Assembly (NCBI GenBank): GCA_002917075.1
Contig: NTMA01000058.1
Coordinates: 62,001-126,000, forward strand
Length of the DNA stretch: 64,000 nucleotides
Direction of reading: 5' to 3'
Source of the DNA: Hawksworthiomyces lignivorus
Lineage: Eukaryota; Ascomycota; Sordariomycetes; Ophiostomatales; Ophiostomataceae
Shown: positions 55,108-64,000 of the stretch, piece after piece
Layout of the letters: the number at the start of each line of letters is the position of its first letter
How positions within the stretch are numbered: position 1 is the stretch's first letter
Position numbers and translations under genes: made by a program
Notes under the pieces: generated by a model
The model's database searches: none
What the model was told of the DNA's origin: nothing
What the model saw: only the letters and a program-made list of their open reading frames with translations

Positions 55108-57340
55108 ATGACGACCCTCCACGGCGGCACGTCGCCGCTGGCGGCGCTCACCACTGTGTTTACGCCGCCTTGCCCGACGACGTGGCTCATCACCACGACC
55201 AAGCTGCCGTCCCAGTACCCTTCGTTCCCGGCGGCGGGTCCAGTCACATGTGATCCTCCAGCCTGGTCAGCCAACTTGGCCGCGGAGGGCTTTCAGTACT
55301 ACTCGCCGGCTATCTGCCCAGATGGCTTTGAAGTCGGCCAAGGATGCTCCATTGCATCTACGCCGCGCACAGCTGAGGGATTTCCGGCAGTTGCTGCCGA
55401 TGAAACCGTCGCGTGGTGTGTGCCAAGGTAGGTGTCTGCTTTCATTTCGTGTTTTCTTCAAACGCAGCTTGCCCAGCTTGCCCATACTGACAAACAATAG
55501 TGGGCAAACATGCACCTCCGACACGACAGACTTTCGGGGAGGCATCTGGGGTGTGAGCCGCACAGCAACCGGTGCCAACGCCGTGGTAACTGTCGGTCCA
55601 GCCATGCAGATCCGATGGCGGGATGCCGACCTGTCTATTTTGGCAACGCATCCTCTGACGCCCGGTCTTACATTGGCCGGAGCTGCGCCTCCACCTGGCG
55701 TGACGGTCTCCATCCCCATTCCTCCTTCGCTTCTTCCTTTTTCACTTCCACAAATCTTGCCTCCACAACAAACTACGACGACCAGCAGTACCTCCAATGA
55801 TCCCGCGCCGACTATCAATACAGCCCAGAACGGGTTCATCACAGTGACAGGAAAGTCGACACCGGTGACGGTTGCGCCGGTAACTACAGTGTCGATCGTC
55901 ACAAGAGGGTCGACTATTATCTCGACTATTCTTGAGCCCACCACGGTGGCGGCGGGCAGCGACACAACAGCGGCGGGGCCGGCAGCGGGGTCAGCGGCAG
56001 CAAGCAGCCATGGTGCGGACAGCAGCATTGGCAGTGACGCGGCGTCGAACATGCCCAACATGAAGGCATTCACGGCAACCATCATCATGGCCGCCGTTCT
56101 GAGCACGACGGCGCTGGCCATTGCCGTCTTTTTCCTTCTGTCTCGCCGGCGGCAGAAGCAGCGCCAACGCCGGGGTCTTGCTAACAACAACGGTGACAAC
56201 AACAACAATACAAATAGCGGGCCTGCCAAAGAGCTGCCGAGCCCAGACGGCGGATCAGCACAGTTCTCGGCCGTCGGCGTGGGCGCATGGGTTCTCCGGA
56301 AGCGACCGCGGGGGAACGGGTTTAGCAAGCGGTGGACAGGCTTGGTGTCTTGTCTGCGATTTGGAGGTGCACGCGGCCCGCTGACCGGTGACAGCGCCGC
56401 AGGTCGCTGGCGAAGACGACGACAGCAGCGGCGGGCGGCGCTCGGAGTCGACGCGCAGCAGGGTGGACCAGCGATGGCGGAGCTGGCCTCGCCCAGCCTG
56501 CGGACGCTCGCGCCGCCCGACCTCCCTGAGCTGGAGGGGTCGCCGGCCGCGGCAGCCGCCGCGGCAGCCGCCGACGCCGCCGCCGAGGCGGCAATGGGAG
56601 AGTGCAGCTGTGGCAGCAGCAGCTGCCCTGTCTGCTGTGGCGAAGGCGACTCGGAGCTGGACTACTTCCCCAAGGGCATTCCGCCCCAGCTGGGCGCGCT
56701 GCCCCAGCCCGGCAGCCCGCGCCTGAGCTGGATGTCGCGGCTGTCGCGCTATATGCGGGGCGGTGGCGGTGGGCGGCGGTCGCCGTCGCGGACGACCGAC
56801 TCGCGCGCAGGCGCCAGCGACGACGACGCCGCCAGCAGCCGCACGGCGACGACGCGCTGGTCGCGCTGGACGCGCACGGACACAGAGTCGCAGCTGGGGG
56901 CGGGCGACGCGGACGACCCTTATGGCGGCGGCGGCGGCGGCGGCGGCGGCATGGCTGACGAGAGCAGCTGGGCGGCCTTTGCGCGGGCGCATGGGATCGT
57001 CGTCCCGGGCAGCAGGATTGCCATTGTAGGTGTCAAGGGGCCCAGGAAAAATGGTGCCGTCGGCGCCGGCCTGTCTGTCCCCGCGGCCGGCAGCGCCATC
57101 GTGCGGCTGCCGTCGCCGGCAGTCACCATCTGCAGCGAGCGCACGGCCTACTCCGCCACGCCGCCGCTGCCTCCTCTTCCAGTAGCAGGACTGGCCGGCC
57201 GCCTCGGCAGCGACCGCTTCTCGCGCCTGAGCGACGGCACGTTTGGCCGAATCAACAGCTTCGTCAGCAGAGACGGGAGCCGAAGAGGAGACGCGGGCAG
57301 CCGAGAAGGCTACCGCGTCGAAAATAACAGTGAAGCATAG
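55108..57340 (+). CDS. Single-pass membrane protein with Ser/Thr-rich ectodomain and long cytoplasmic tail
   Basis: Two exons: 55108-55427 and 55501-57340; 719 aa, 73-nt intron. The N-terminal region has paired cysteines and aromatic motifs (TTVFTPPCPTTW, YYSPAICPDGFEVGQGC, AWCVPSGQTC) that recur in a large group of uncharacterised filamentous-ascomycete surface proteins. A Thr/Ser/Pro-rich stalk (about 190-290) follows, then one transmembrane helix at about 296-320 (FTATIIMAAVLSTTALAIAV). A basic stop-transfer segment (SRRRQKQRQRR) comes next, then about 380 residues of low-complexity cytoplasmic tail with Ala and Gly runs and a Cys cluster (CSCGSSSCPVCC). The layout resembles wall or stress sensors, but no WSC domain is present. 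An upstream in-frame ATG (54925) would add a hydrophobic leader; the later ATG was preferred because it starts the family-like MTT segment. Confidence 0.72.
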
Positions 57341-57763
57341 ACAAATAAAACAAACAAATACGATACAAAAAAAGGCACTGATGCTGTGAAATTATTAATT
57401 ATGTGAAACTTTCAAACTATGAGCTGCCATATGCATAGCTTGTATCAGACCCATGCCTGTCTTCATTCTGAAGCAAGGATCACGTCAGAAAATGCGAGAC
57501 CGCAAATACCCTTTACCTTAATAGCCATGCGTAGAGTATCTTAATCTTTTTCAATGTGAAGTCTAGAGAAAACGGCTGCGCGCACAACCTTGCCACGTAT
57601 GCTAACCCGCCGTGCGACTGGAAGAAAAATGCTGGTATCGTATGATTAGAGTCAAGTAAAATCGACCGACAAAAAAAAAAAAAAGAAAATAATAAATAAA
57701 AAATAAACACAATTTGAAGAATGCAAACGCAAAGAGCCAACCAAAAAAAATATATATATATAT
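57341..57763. other. Convergent 3' spacer
   Basis: About 420 bp of AT-rich DNA between two stops on opposite strands, with an A-run (57669-57684) and a (TA)n run (57750-57762). No gene seen. Confidence 0.5.
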
Positions 57764-59928
57764 CTAGGACTGCTTCTCAGAGATCTCAGTAGTATTGACG
57801 CCCTTTTTCTCGGCACCGCCGCTGCTGCTGGCTATGCCTTTCTCGACGTCCGGGATCGGCAACAGCTGCGGCGGCGGTGCGACATCGTTGCCGTCCTGCT
57901 CGCCGCCGCTTGCCTCATTGTCGTCTGCCGCCGCCGCCGCGAGCTGCAGGGGCGCGGGCGGGGGCCGGTCGGGGACTTTGCCGACGATGCCGGAGCCGCG
58001 GAAGGCGACGAGGACGACGAGGAAGGAGCAGGCGCCGAGGGCGCAGTTGAGCCAGCTGGCGGCGCGCAGGCCGAGCAGGGTGGCGCGGTCGCCGACGAGA
58101 GTGGGGCCAGCGTCGGCGACGGGGAGGCCGCGGGCGGCGGCCATGACGGCGGTCTGGACGGCGGTGGCGACGGCGAGGCCGATGGCGCGGCCGACCTGGC
58201 CGGCCATGTTGACGAGGGCGCCGCCGAGGGCCTGGTCGGCGGGCGGCAGGGCGCGCGAGACGAACAAGGTGAGGCTGGACCAGGCGGTGTCGGCGCCGAA
58301 GACGGACAGGATCATGGCCTCGAGGCCGTAGGCGAAGTACGAGGTGGAGTCGGCGGGGATGGGGGCGGCCATGAGCAGGCTGCACAGCGTGACGCAGGCG
58401 TTGCCGAACAGCAGGATCAGGTAGGTCGGCACGCGGCCCAGCAGGCCGGCGACGCAGAAGCAGGTCAGCACGCCGGCGACGCCCGTGGGGATGAAGCGCA
58501 GCGTGGTCTGGATGGCGCTCAGCCCCTGGTAGTCCTGGTAGAAGTAGGTGGCGTAGACGAGGAAGCCGTTGAAGGAGCTGAAGAAGAGGGCCATGATCAC
58601 CAGCGCCGTGCCAAAGGGCCCCGTCGACCGCGAGAAGATGGACATGCGCATCAGCGGCGGCGGCGGCCACGCCCGCCCCGCCCGCTGCCGCCGCACGTTG
58701 GCCGGCCGCTCCAGCCACAGCTGCCAGCCCACAAACGCCGCCACCAGCAGCAGCGACAGCCCCAGCACCGCGCCCACCCACGGCGTCGACCACCCCACCA
58801 CGTTGCCCTCGGTCAGCGCGAACAGCAGGCCCACCAGCCCCAGCGTCACCAGGAAGCCGCCCAGCCAGTCGATGCTGCGGAAGGCCGCCTGCGCGGGCGT
58901 CGGCGGCGGCGGCGGGCGCGCGTCGGCCGCTGCCTCCTCCTCTGCGTCGGACGCGGCAGGCGAGTCACTGGCCTCATGCAGCGGCGGCTGCGGCAGGTTC
59001 GGTATGAGCAGGTAGCCCGCGGCGGTGACGACGCCGGCGAGGATGGCGAGCACGCCAAACACCCACTTCCAGTTGGCGTAGGACGTGATCAGGCCGGCCA
59101 TCAGGTTGCCGAAGACGCTTCCCAGCGGAGCGCCAGCACCTGCTTCGTTAGCGACATCATTGTTCTGAGAAAAGGGGGATCCCTCCGTGGGAAGTCGAAA
59201 ACAAGTCGGCGTCTTACCATATGCGGCGAATGCATAGTTCTTGGCTTTACCTGGCGGAAACGTCGTCCCAAGAATGCCAATAGCGGTGGGCACATTAGCT
59301 GCCGCACCAAGACCCTGCAGGCCACGGAAGATGTAAAAGGCAATCTCATTTGGGATGAATGGGTTGGCCACCGTCGTGACCGCCACCCATGCCGACCCGG
59401 CCACAAAGATGGCCTTCTTGCCGAACACATCGGCGATGCGGCCCCAGAGCAGCAAGAAACAGCCAAAGGTCAGCGAGTACGCTGATACGACCCACTGCAG
59501 CCGAGTGCCAGGGATACCCAGCTCGCGGCCGATGCTGGGCAGAATAATAACGACGGATTGGACCGAGAGTGTCTTTGACTGTTAGTCTGTATACCAAGGA
59601 TGGTGAAGATGGAGAGGAGCGATGGCTATCCTACGTTGGAAAAGCTCGCACCGGCGACCGTAGCCACGAGGGCAATGCTGCGCCATTTGGAATAGGGCAG
59701 CTTTCCAGAGTCGTCAATGGATTCGTCATCGTCGCTGTTGTCGTCGTTGTTTGTGTCTGAGCCAGGCCGCTGTTGTATTCTGTCGAGGGTTGCTGGAGCT
59801 TGCGAGTTGGATGCTGATTGCTGTAGTTGTTGCGCGTCTTGCTGTGGGTTAGGGCTCTTCTCTAAAGAGATTTCCGCAGCAGCATGTGAACTCTCAGCAC
59901 CGGTTGGTCCATTTCCAGTGAAGCTCAT
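57764..59928 (-). CDS. MFS transporter, DHA2 (14-helix drug:H+ antiporter) family
   Basis: Three exons: 59928-59635, 59572-59218 and 59139-57764; 674 aa. Introns are 62 and 78 nt. The N-terminal 85 residues are hydrophilic and acidic. Then come helices with the family motifs: SVQSVVIILPSIGRELGI, LLLWGRIADVFGKKAIF (motif A, G-R-x-x-D-x-x-G-(K/R)), FRGLQGLGAA and the motif-C-like GAGAPLGSVFGNLMAG across the second splice. Some 13-14 hydrophobic segments follow, with a Pro/Ala-rich loop (about 285-310) and a long acidic tail. The branch resembles yeast Atr1-type aminotriazole/boron exporters. Substrate unknown. The first intron acceptor could be either CTAACAG or AAAG eight bases later; both keep frame and differ by two residues. 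I chose the latter because CTAAC is the likely branch site. Confidence 0.94.
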
Positions 59929-61857
59929 GCTGCGCTTCGTTGGCGTCGTCGGCGAGCTGAGAAGCAGTCTTGAGAGACACCCTCGCTTTAGGCGATGAGA
60001 AGCTTTAGGCGATGAGAAGAAGGATGCGTTGCCGGGTCGCCACGCTGTTGCCCTTTTCGGCCGATATTTGTCAAGGCGCAAGCTCAGAGAAGATTTTGTT
60101 GCCTCTTTCTGCTGATTTCGTGGCTGTGGCCTCTTGATCTCTTCAATGAATTTCGATACTTTTGATTTTGCTCCGTTTCGCCGCCGCGTCTCTTATTTTC
60201 CATCGTGCATCTCCTCCTCCGGACTTGGACCGGAGCAGACTGGTGCGGCACCCTTTTTTGGTTAGAGATGGCCTAAGTCGGCCGAGCTATGTACGATACG
60301 CAATATATGGGGAGCTCGTCGGCATTCGAAAATTTTTGTGCTTGTAACATAAATCCAGATTCAATACAACCTCCACTGTGGAACTCTGCTTTGTATCAAT
60401 TTACACGCTCTTCCTATCCGAGCTAGGCCGTCGTCGAACGCTTCTTAGTTCCCTTCCTAGTCTTCCAACAGTGACTGCAGCCAGACTCCCCCGTTCTCTG
60501 TCTTCTTCTTGTTTTTGCGTCTTCTGAGGCGCACGCTACGTCTACTGTATTGCCTGCTAGTTTGACCAGCAGATGAGACAAATGCGCAAAGGCGAGCCGT
60601 TACATCATCAGTTTGTCTTCCGCTAGCGCACAGCTTTGTGAGGCTTTAACGAAGTCGAATGCAATGTGCTCTCTCAGTGCCAGTCTTAAGTCAGCCCCAG
60701 AAATCAATTTGAGATCCAAACAACAGAGAATAAAGAAGATATAACAAAATAAGATAAATTAAGTGCGAAACTAGAAATAAATGATGCAAAAATTCGATGC
60801 CATAGTAAATCAGCGTATTCATTGCTGACTTACGGCCTTCTTAGCCGTCGCTCCTTTTATCTAGCTATCGCCAAGGACTGGAAAGGCAGAAGTTGTCAAC
60901 CCGCGCTGTTGTCTACCACTTTTTTTTTTTTTTTTTTTTTTTTTTTTCTGGCGTAGATCTAGAGAACAAGAGGCCTAGGCATCGCATTGCCCAGCTCTCT
61001 GGCTGCCATCAGGGCACACCATATGTAGAGGTTTTCTCGTCTGACATAGCAATTGATGCGGTTTGTATTCTGCATGAACCCTGAGAGGAAAAGGTTCAGC
61101 TTCATTGAAGCAAGCAGGCCAAGTGCTGCTTTTGCTGTCTAATCTCAGCCCGCAAATGGTAAGAAGGAACGTCCTCTACTGCTAGCTGGCGCGACAAGGG
61201 TACGTTTTATTATGATCAAAAACTCCAAAGCTGAACCAGCGTCTGAATTGAAAACGAGCACGAGGCGACATGCTCTCAGCCCCAGCTAGGCTATAAACGT
61301 TAAGCTGCATCATAGGAAAGGAAGCCCCCCTGACGGATGGCGCGCCCGAAATGAAAATGTTCCTGGATATCGCAGGCGCAGCGTCACAGACACGGAGGAC
61401 TCCGTCTCAATTTCGCAATAAGAGCTGTTCCTAGATGTCAATGTGCCACGCTTTATCCCTTACAGTAGCGACAAGAAAACCCCCCGAGCGATACCCGTGC
61501 TCAATTCGACAATCAAATCCTTCGTAGAATAAGCTTTTTTGGCTTGCTCTCTGCCGTGCATCCCGAGTGCGCCTCTGGTGGGGGATCTTAAGGCTGTGTT
61601 GGTCAAGGGTCACCCTTCGTAAGGCATACATTGTCCTTCTTACCGACGAGCAAACAAGTAAAAAAAGGCACATCAAAGAAAGCTCATTTCCTTCTTGAAT
61701 TGTGCATATGTGTGTTTTTCCTCTGCGTCCTCCTTTTTTTTTCCATTTATTGTTTAACAAGACGAACGTCGCCCATATCCATTTTTTCTCTTCCTAGTCT
61801 ACCTTAGTCTACACATCTTTAATTCTCTACGCATTCTTTCTCAACAATCAATCCAAC
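59929..61857. other. 1.9-kb divergent intergenic region
   Basis: Between the MFS transporter (leaving left) and a small membrane-protein gene (leaving right). A T-run of about 27 lies at 60921-60947. No coding family recognised. Confidence 0.5.
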
Positions 61858-62436
61858 ATGGCTCCCGTAAATGGAGACCTCCCTCCTAGCATCCTAGCCG
61901 CTCGGAGCCCCCTAGCGCCCACTGTTTCCGCTCTTCTTCATGTGTTCGTGCGAAACACCGATGACAATCACGAGAGCAAATATGGCTACCTTCCTGGAAT
62001 TATCTTCCTCAGCGTCATGTTTGGCATTCTCCTTTTATTCTTCTTGCATGGCTTATACACGAGAACCATTACTATGAGTGGCTGTTTTGAATGTTTGAAA
62101 ATATGCACAAAGGGCTTGGCTAAGGGTATCTTTGGCTTCTTGGTATCGGTCATCTGCTTTCCCTTGTTCTTTTATTTCCTCTTCAAAGAATGCTTCAAAA
62201 AACCAAACAGCGCTCAGGGACAGCAGCAAGGACAACAGCCACCGTCGCAGAATAACGTCGCCTACAAATCGGAGCCTGCGCCGCTTGCAAGACCGCAAAT
62301 GCCCCTAGACCCCGTGGTGGTGGTGCCGGACAGAGCCGACCTGGACGATCCAGATGCCGCTTTTGATTATGTGCCGGATGACATCGAGAAGCCGCCACTT
62401 GCCAAGCTCAAGCCATATCGGCCACCTCCGTCATGA
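61858..62436 (+). CDS. Hypothetical small two-helix membrane protein
   Basis: Single exon, 192 aa, ATG in CAACATGG context. Two hydrophobic helices are seen at about 43-65 (YLPGIIFLSVMFGILLLFFL) and 89-108 (GIFGFLVSVICFPLFFYFLF), separated by a short Cys-containing loop. A Gln/Pro-rich basic tail follows, then an acidic motif VVPDRADLDDPDAAF. I do not recognise the family. The downstream gene at 63204 has a similar plan and a similar acidic motif, suggesting tandem paralogues. Confidence 0.6.
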   Translation: MAPVNGDLPPSILAARSPLAPTVSALLHVFVRNTDDNHESKYGYLPGIIFLSVMFGILLLFFLHGLYTRTITMSGCFECLKICTKGLAKGIFGFLVSVICFPLFFYFLFKECFKKPNSAQGQQQGQQPPSQNNVAYKSEPAPLARPQMPLDPVVVVPDRADLDDPDAAFDYVPDDIEKPPLAKLKPYRPPPS

Positions 62437-63203
62437 ATAATAGAAACAGCAGCAAGAGCAGAGATACAAGAAGAGAAGAAAATATAAAGGCAAAATACCT
62501 AGATTGCATATGAATGCCATGTGCAGGTAGCTACTTTTGAGTGACGTGTATATGAATTTCCATCAAGCAAAGGACGGCTGTCTAAGGGGGGCATGTTTTT
62601 GAATCTTTCCTATTTCCTCCCCTTTTTTTTTAATCACCTTCTTTCTTTTCTCTTGCTCCTCTTCTTTGTCTCTTATCTTGCCTCATTTTCCACTGCCTCC
62701 CCCTGTCTTTGTTCTCCCGTCTGTTTTTCGCCTGGGCACTGTTTTGCCAGACGATTTTGCTGTGCGTCGCATATTTTGGCCTATCACTGCACCGCCCTCA
62801 TTGCCATTATCGTCCACCGACTACGAGCTATACGTCGGCCTAGACCTCTGCATCCCCCCTCTTTGTCGCGGGCCAATACTAGGCGGATTCGCAAGGCTGT
62901 GTTGGCACCAGACCACCACCCATTGCATCATGCTCGTCTTCCAGAAGCTCCGGAAGAAGAATCCTACTTCCACAAAAATGTCTTGTCCATTGTCTCACTT
63001 TTATCTATTTTCTGCTCTCCCTTCTCGACTCTGACCAGCTTTTAATTTCGCATCAAAGACACCCAAGAAAACAATTAACTAAACGGCTGGAGGGATTCAA
63101 TACACCAAACATTCCATTGGCTCGAGCTTGAATTCGCTCATACATTTTCCCTTTTCTCTTTTGTTCATCTAGCTGGCCCATTGCGTCAGCTGACAGGTGC
63201 ACA
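62437..63203. other. Spacer between two small membrane-protein genes
   Basis: About 770 bp, pyrimidine-rich (TTCTCTTG/CCTC tracts at 62600-62760), probably 3' UTR then promoter and leader. Open frames here are low-complexity. No gene seen. Confidence 0.5.
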
Positions 63204-63914
63204 ATGGCCTCCGCCATCCAAACGCCGGCCACGGCAGCTAGCACCGGCATCAGTGCCGTGGCTACACCGACTACTCTGTTGACTTCTACGATCCAGCCCC
63301 CTATGACCTCATTTTTGTCTACGAGTGCTGGCACGGGCTCCAGTACTACTTCCTCGTCTACTACCTCGTCAAGTGGAATAAGCAGAGCAACTATCATTGC
63401 TGTCGTCATATTTAACCCTGTATCGCTCGTTATAATAATGCTCGTGTGCTTGGCCATTTTATTTCTCATTGTGGGAATCCTCTTGGTCGTCGTTTCTCTG
63501 TACAAATGGACAAAATTTACTCTGTTGTACGCGTGGACGTGGGTACTCGCCTTCCCATGCACTGGAGGGCGGTATCAGAAGCAGAAGCAACATCGACAGC
63601 AATTGTGGCAGTGGAGGCCAAGATGGAACGGCCAGCCGCAGCAGAGACCTGCCAACAGCCGCGCGGCGGCAGCGGCGAGAATCGCCGCGCTGCCAGAAGT
63701 TGCGAGCGAGCCCGTCGGCCGGCCTCGAGTTGTGCCCGTCTTGGCTCCGGACGACCCGATCAACTTGCAGTCCATCCGCATCGTTCCCGACCTTCCTGAA
63801 GACGGCGATCCAGATAAAGTGTTCCAATCTGCTGTGGTAGAGGTTGTAACTGGCTACTTGTCCGATGCAAAGACTGGCGGAGCATCAAGCTCTACCAGCA
63901 CGTCAAAAGCCTAG
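63204..63914 (+). CDS. Hypothetical small membrane protein, possible paralogue of the 61858 gene
   Basis: Single exon, 236 aa, ATG in ACAATGG context. A Ser/Thr-rich N-terminus (about 1-62) is followed by a long hydrophobic stretch at about 64-100 (IIAVVIFNPVSLVIIMLV continuing into LAILFLIVGILLVVV). A basic Gln/Arg-rich segment, an Ala-rich helix and an acidic C-terminal motif IVPDLPEDGDPDKVF come next. Not recognised as a known family. The same order of parts and the V-P-D-x(3-4)-D-x-D-P-D-x-x-F motif are shared with the upstream neighbour. Confidence 0.6.
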   Translation: MASAIQTPATAASTGISAVATPTTLLTSTIQPPMTSFLSTSAGTGSSTTSSSTTSSSGISRATIIAVVIFNPVSLVIIMLVCLAILFLIVGILLVVVSLYKWTKFTLLYAWTWVLAFPCTGGRYQKQKQHRQQLWQWRPRWNGQPQQRPANSRAAAAARIAALPEVASEPVGRPRVVPVLAPDDPINLQSIRIVPDLPEDGDPDKVFQSAVVEVVTGYLSDAKTGGASSSTSTSKA

Positions 63915-64000
63915 AAGATAGCCGGTTCGCGGGTATATCTTGCACTGCGAACTGCCTTTAGACTGTCACGTGTATCTGATAAGCACCCTGTAAAATATTT

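Noticed and set aside
62593..63045. 150-codon open frame between the two small membrane proteins
   Set aside because: Starts in a T-rich tract and encodes low-complexity Phe/Leu; no conserved motif, more likely leader sequence.
1..64000. CRISPR arrays, insertion sequences or complete transposons
   Set aside because: No spaced direct repeats, terminal inverted repeats with target duplications, or transposase/reverse-transcriptase motifs were recognised; the organism is a fungus, where CRISPR is not expected.

Overview
This window is nuclear DNA from a filamentous ascomycete fungus (Pezizomycotina, probably Sordariomycetes). Coding exons are GC-rich. Most genes carry short GT-AG introns of about 58 to 125 nt with CTAAC/CTGAC-like branch sites. 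The gene set is fungal: DIM-5 H3K9 methyltransferase, GID4, an ISH1/MSC1-type protein, fungal tRNA ligase and a DHA2 transporter. Genes lie on both strands with no operons. Spliced models below were built by hand from splice-site consensus, reading-frame continuity and family conservation. Summed exon lengths close in frame for every complete gene.

Layout. 0-4 kb: the 5' part of a secreted LPMO-like protein (-) and a seven-exon ISH1/MSC1 protein (-). 5.8-16 kb: tRNA ligase TRL1 (+), anthranilate phosphoribosyltransferase (-), mitoribosomal uL10m (+), a DUF4870-like membrane protein (+) and proteasome ATPase RPT5 (+). 16-23 kb: a casein kinase 1 with a very long tail (-), then a low-complexity gene-poor stretch holding one tRNA-Lys(CTT) gene. 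23-30 kb: an ankyrin protein (+), RNase P/MRP subunit RPP40 (-) divergent from tRNA methyltransferase TRM11 (+), and GID4 (-). 30-33 kb: no genes. 33-40 kb: MAGO (-) divergent from beta-COP (+), then a UBTD-like ubiquitin-fold protein (-). 42.5-44 kb: DIM-5 (-). 44-51 kb: an AT-richer stretch with coding remnants, then a broken ion-channel/MYND gene (+). 51.9-64 kb: class II aldolase (+), a single-pass surface-sensor-like protein (+), a DHA2 MFS transporter (-) and two small membrane proteins in tandem (+).

The most unusual object is the tRNA-Lys(CTT) gene near 21.7 kb. It has no intron at the canonical 37/38 site. Instead it carries a 70-nt insertion in the T-stem, between positions 52 and 53, with the hallmarks of a spliceosomal intron (GT start, CTAAC branch-like site, AG end). 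Precise removal gives a perfect 73-nt tRNA. Three tRNA-biogenesis proteins (TRL1, RPP40, TRM11) are encoded in the same window. Other points of interest are a first exon that is only the ATG codon, a channel gene that appears to have lost its pore region, and expanded low-complexity tracts inside conserved regulators.

The other genes are mainly housekeeping: tRNA maturation, tryptophan synthesis, mitochondrial translation, proteasome and GID-mediated degradation, exon-junction complex, COPI transport and heterochromatin.
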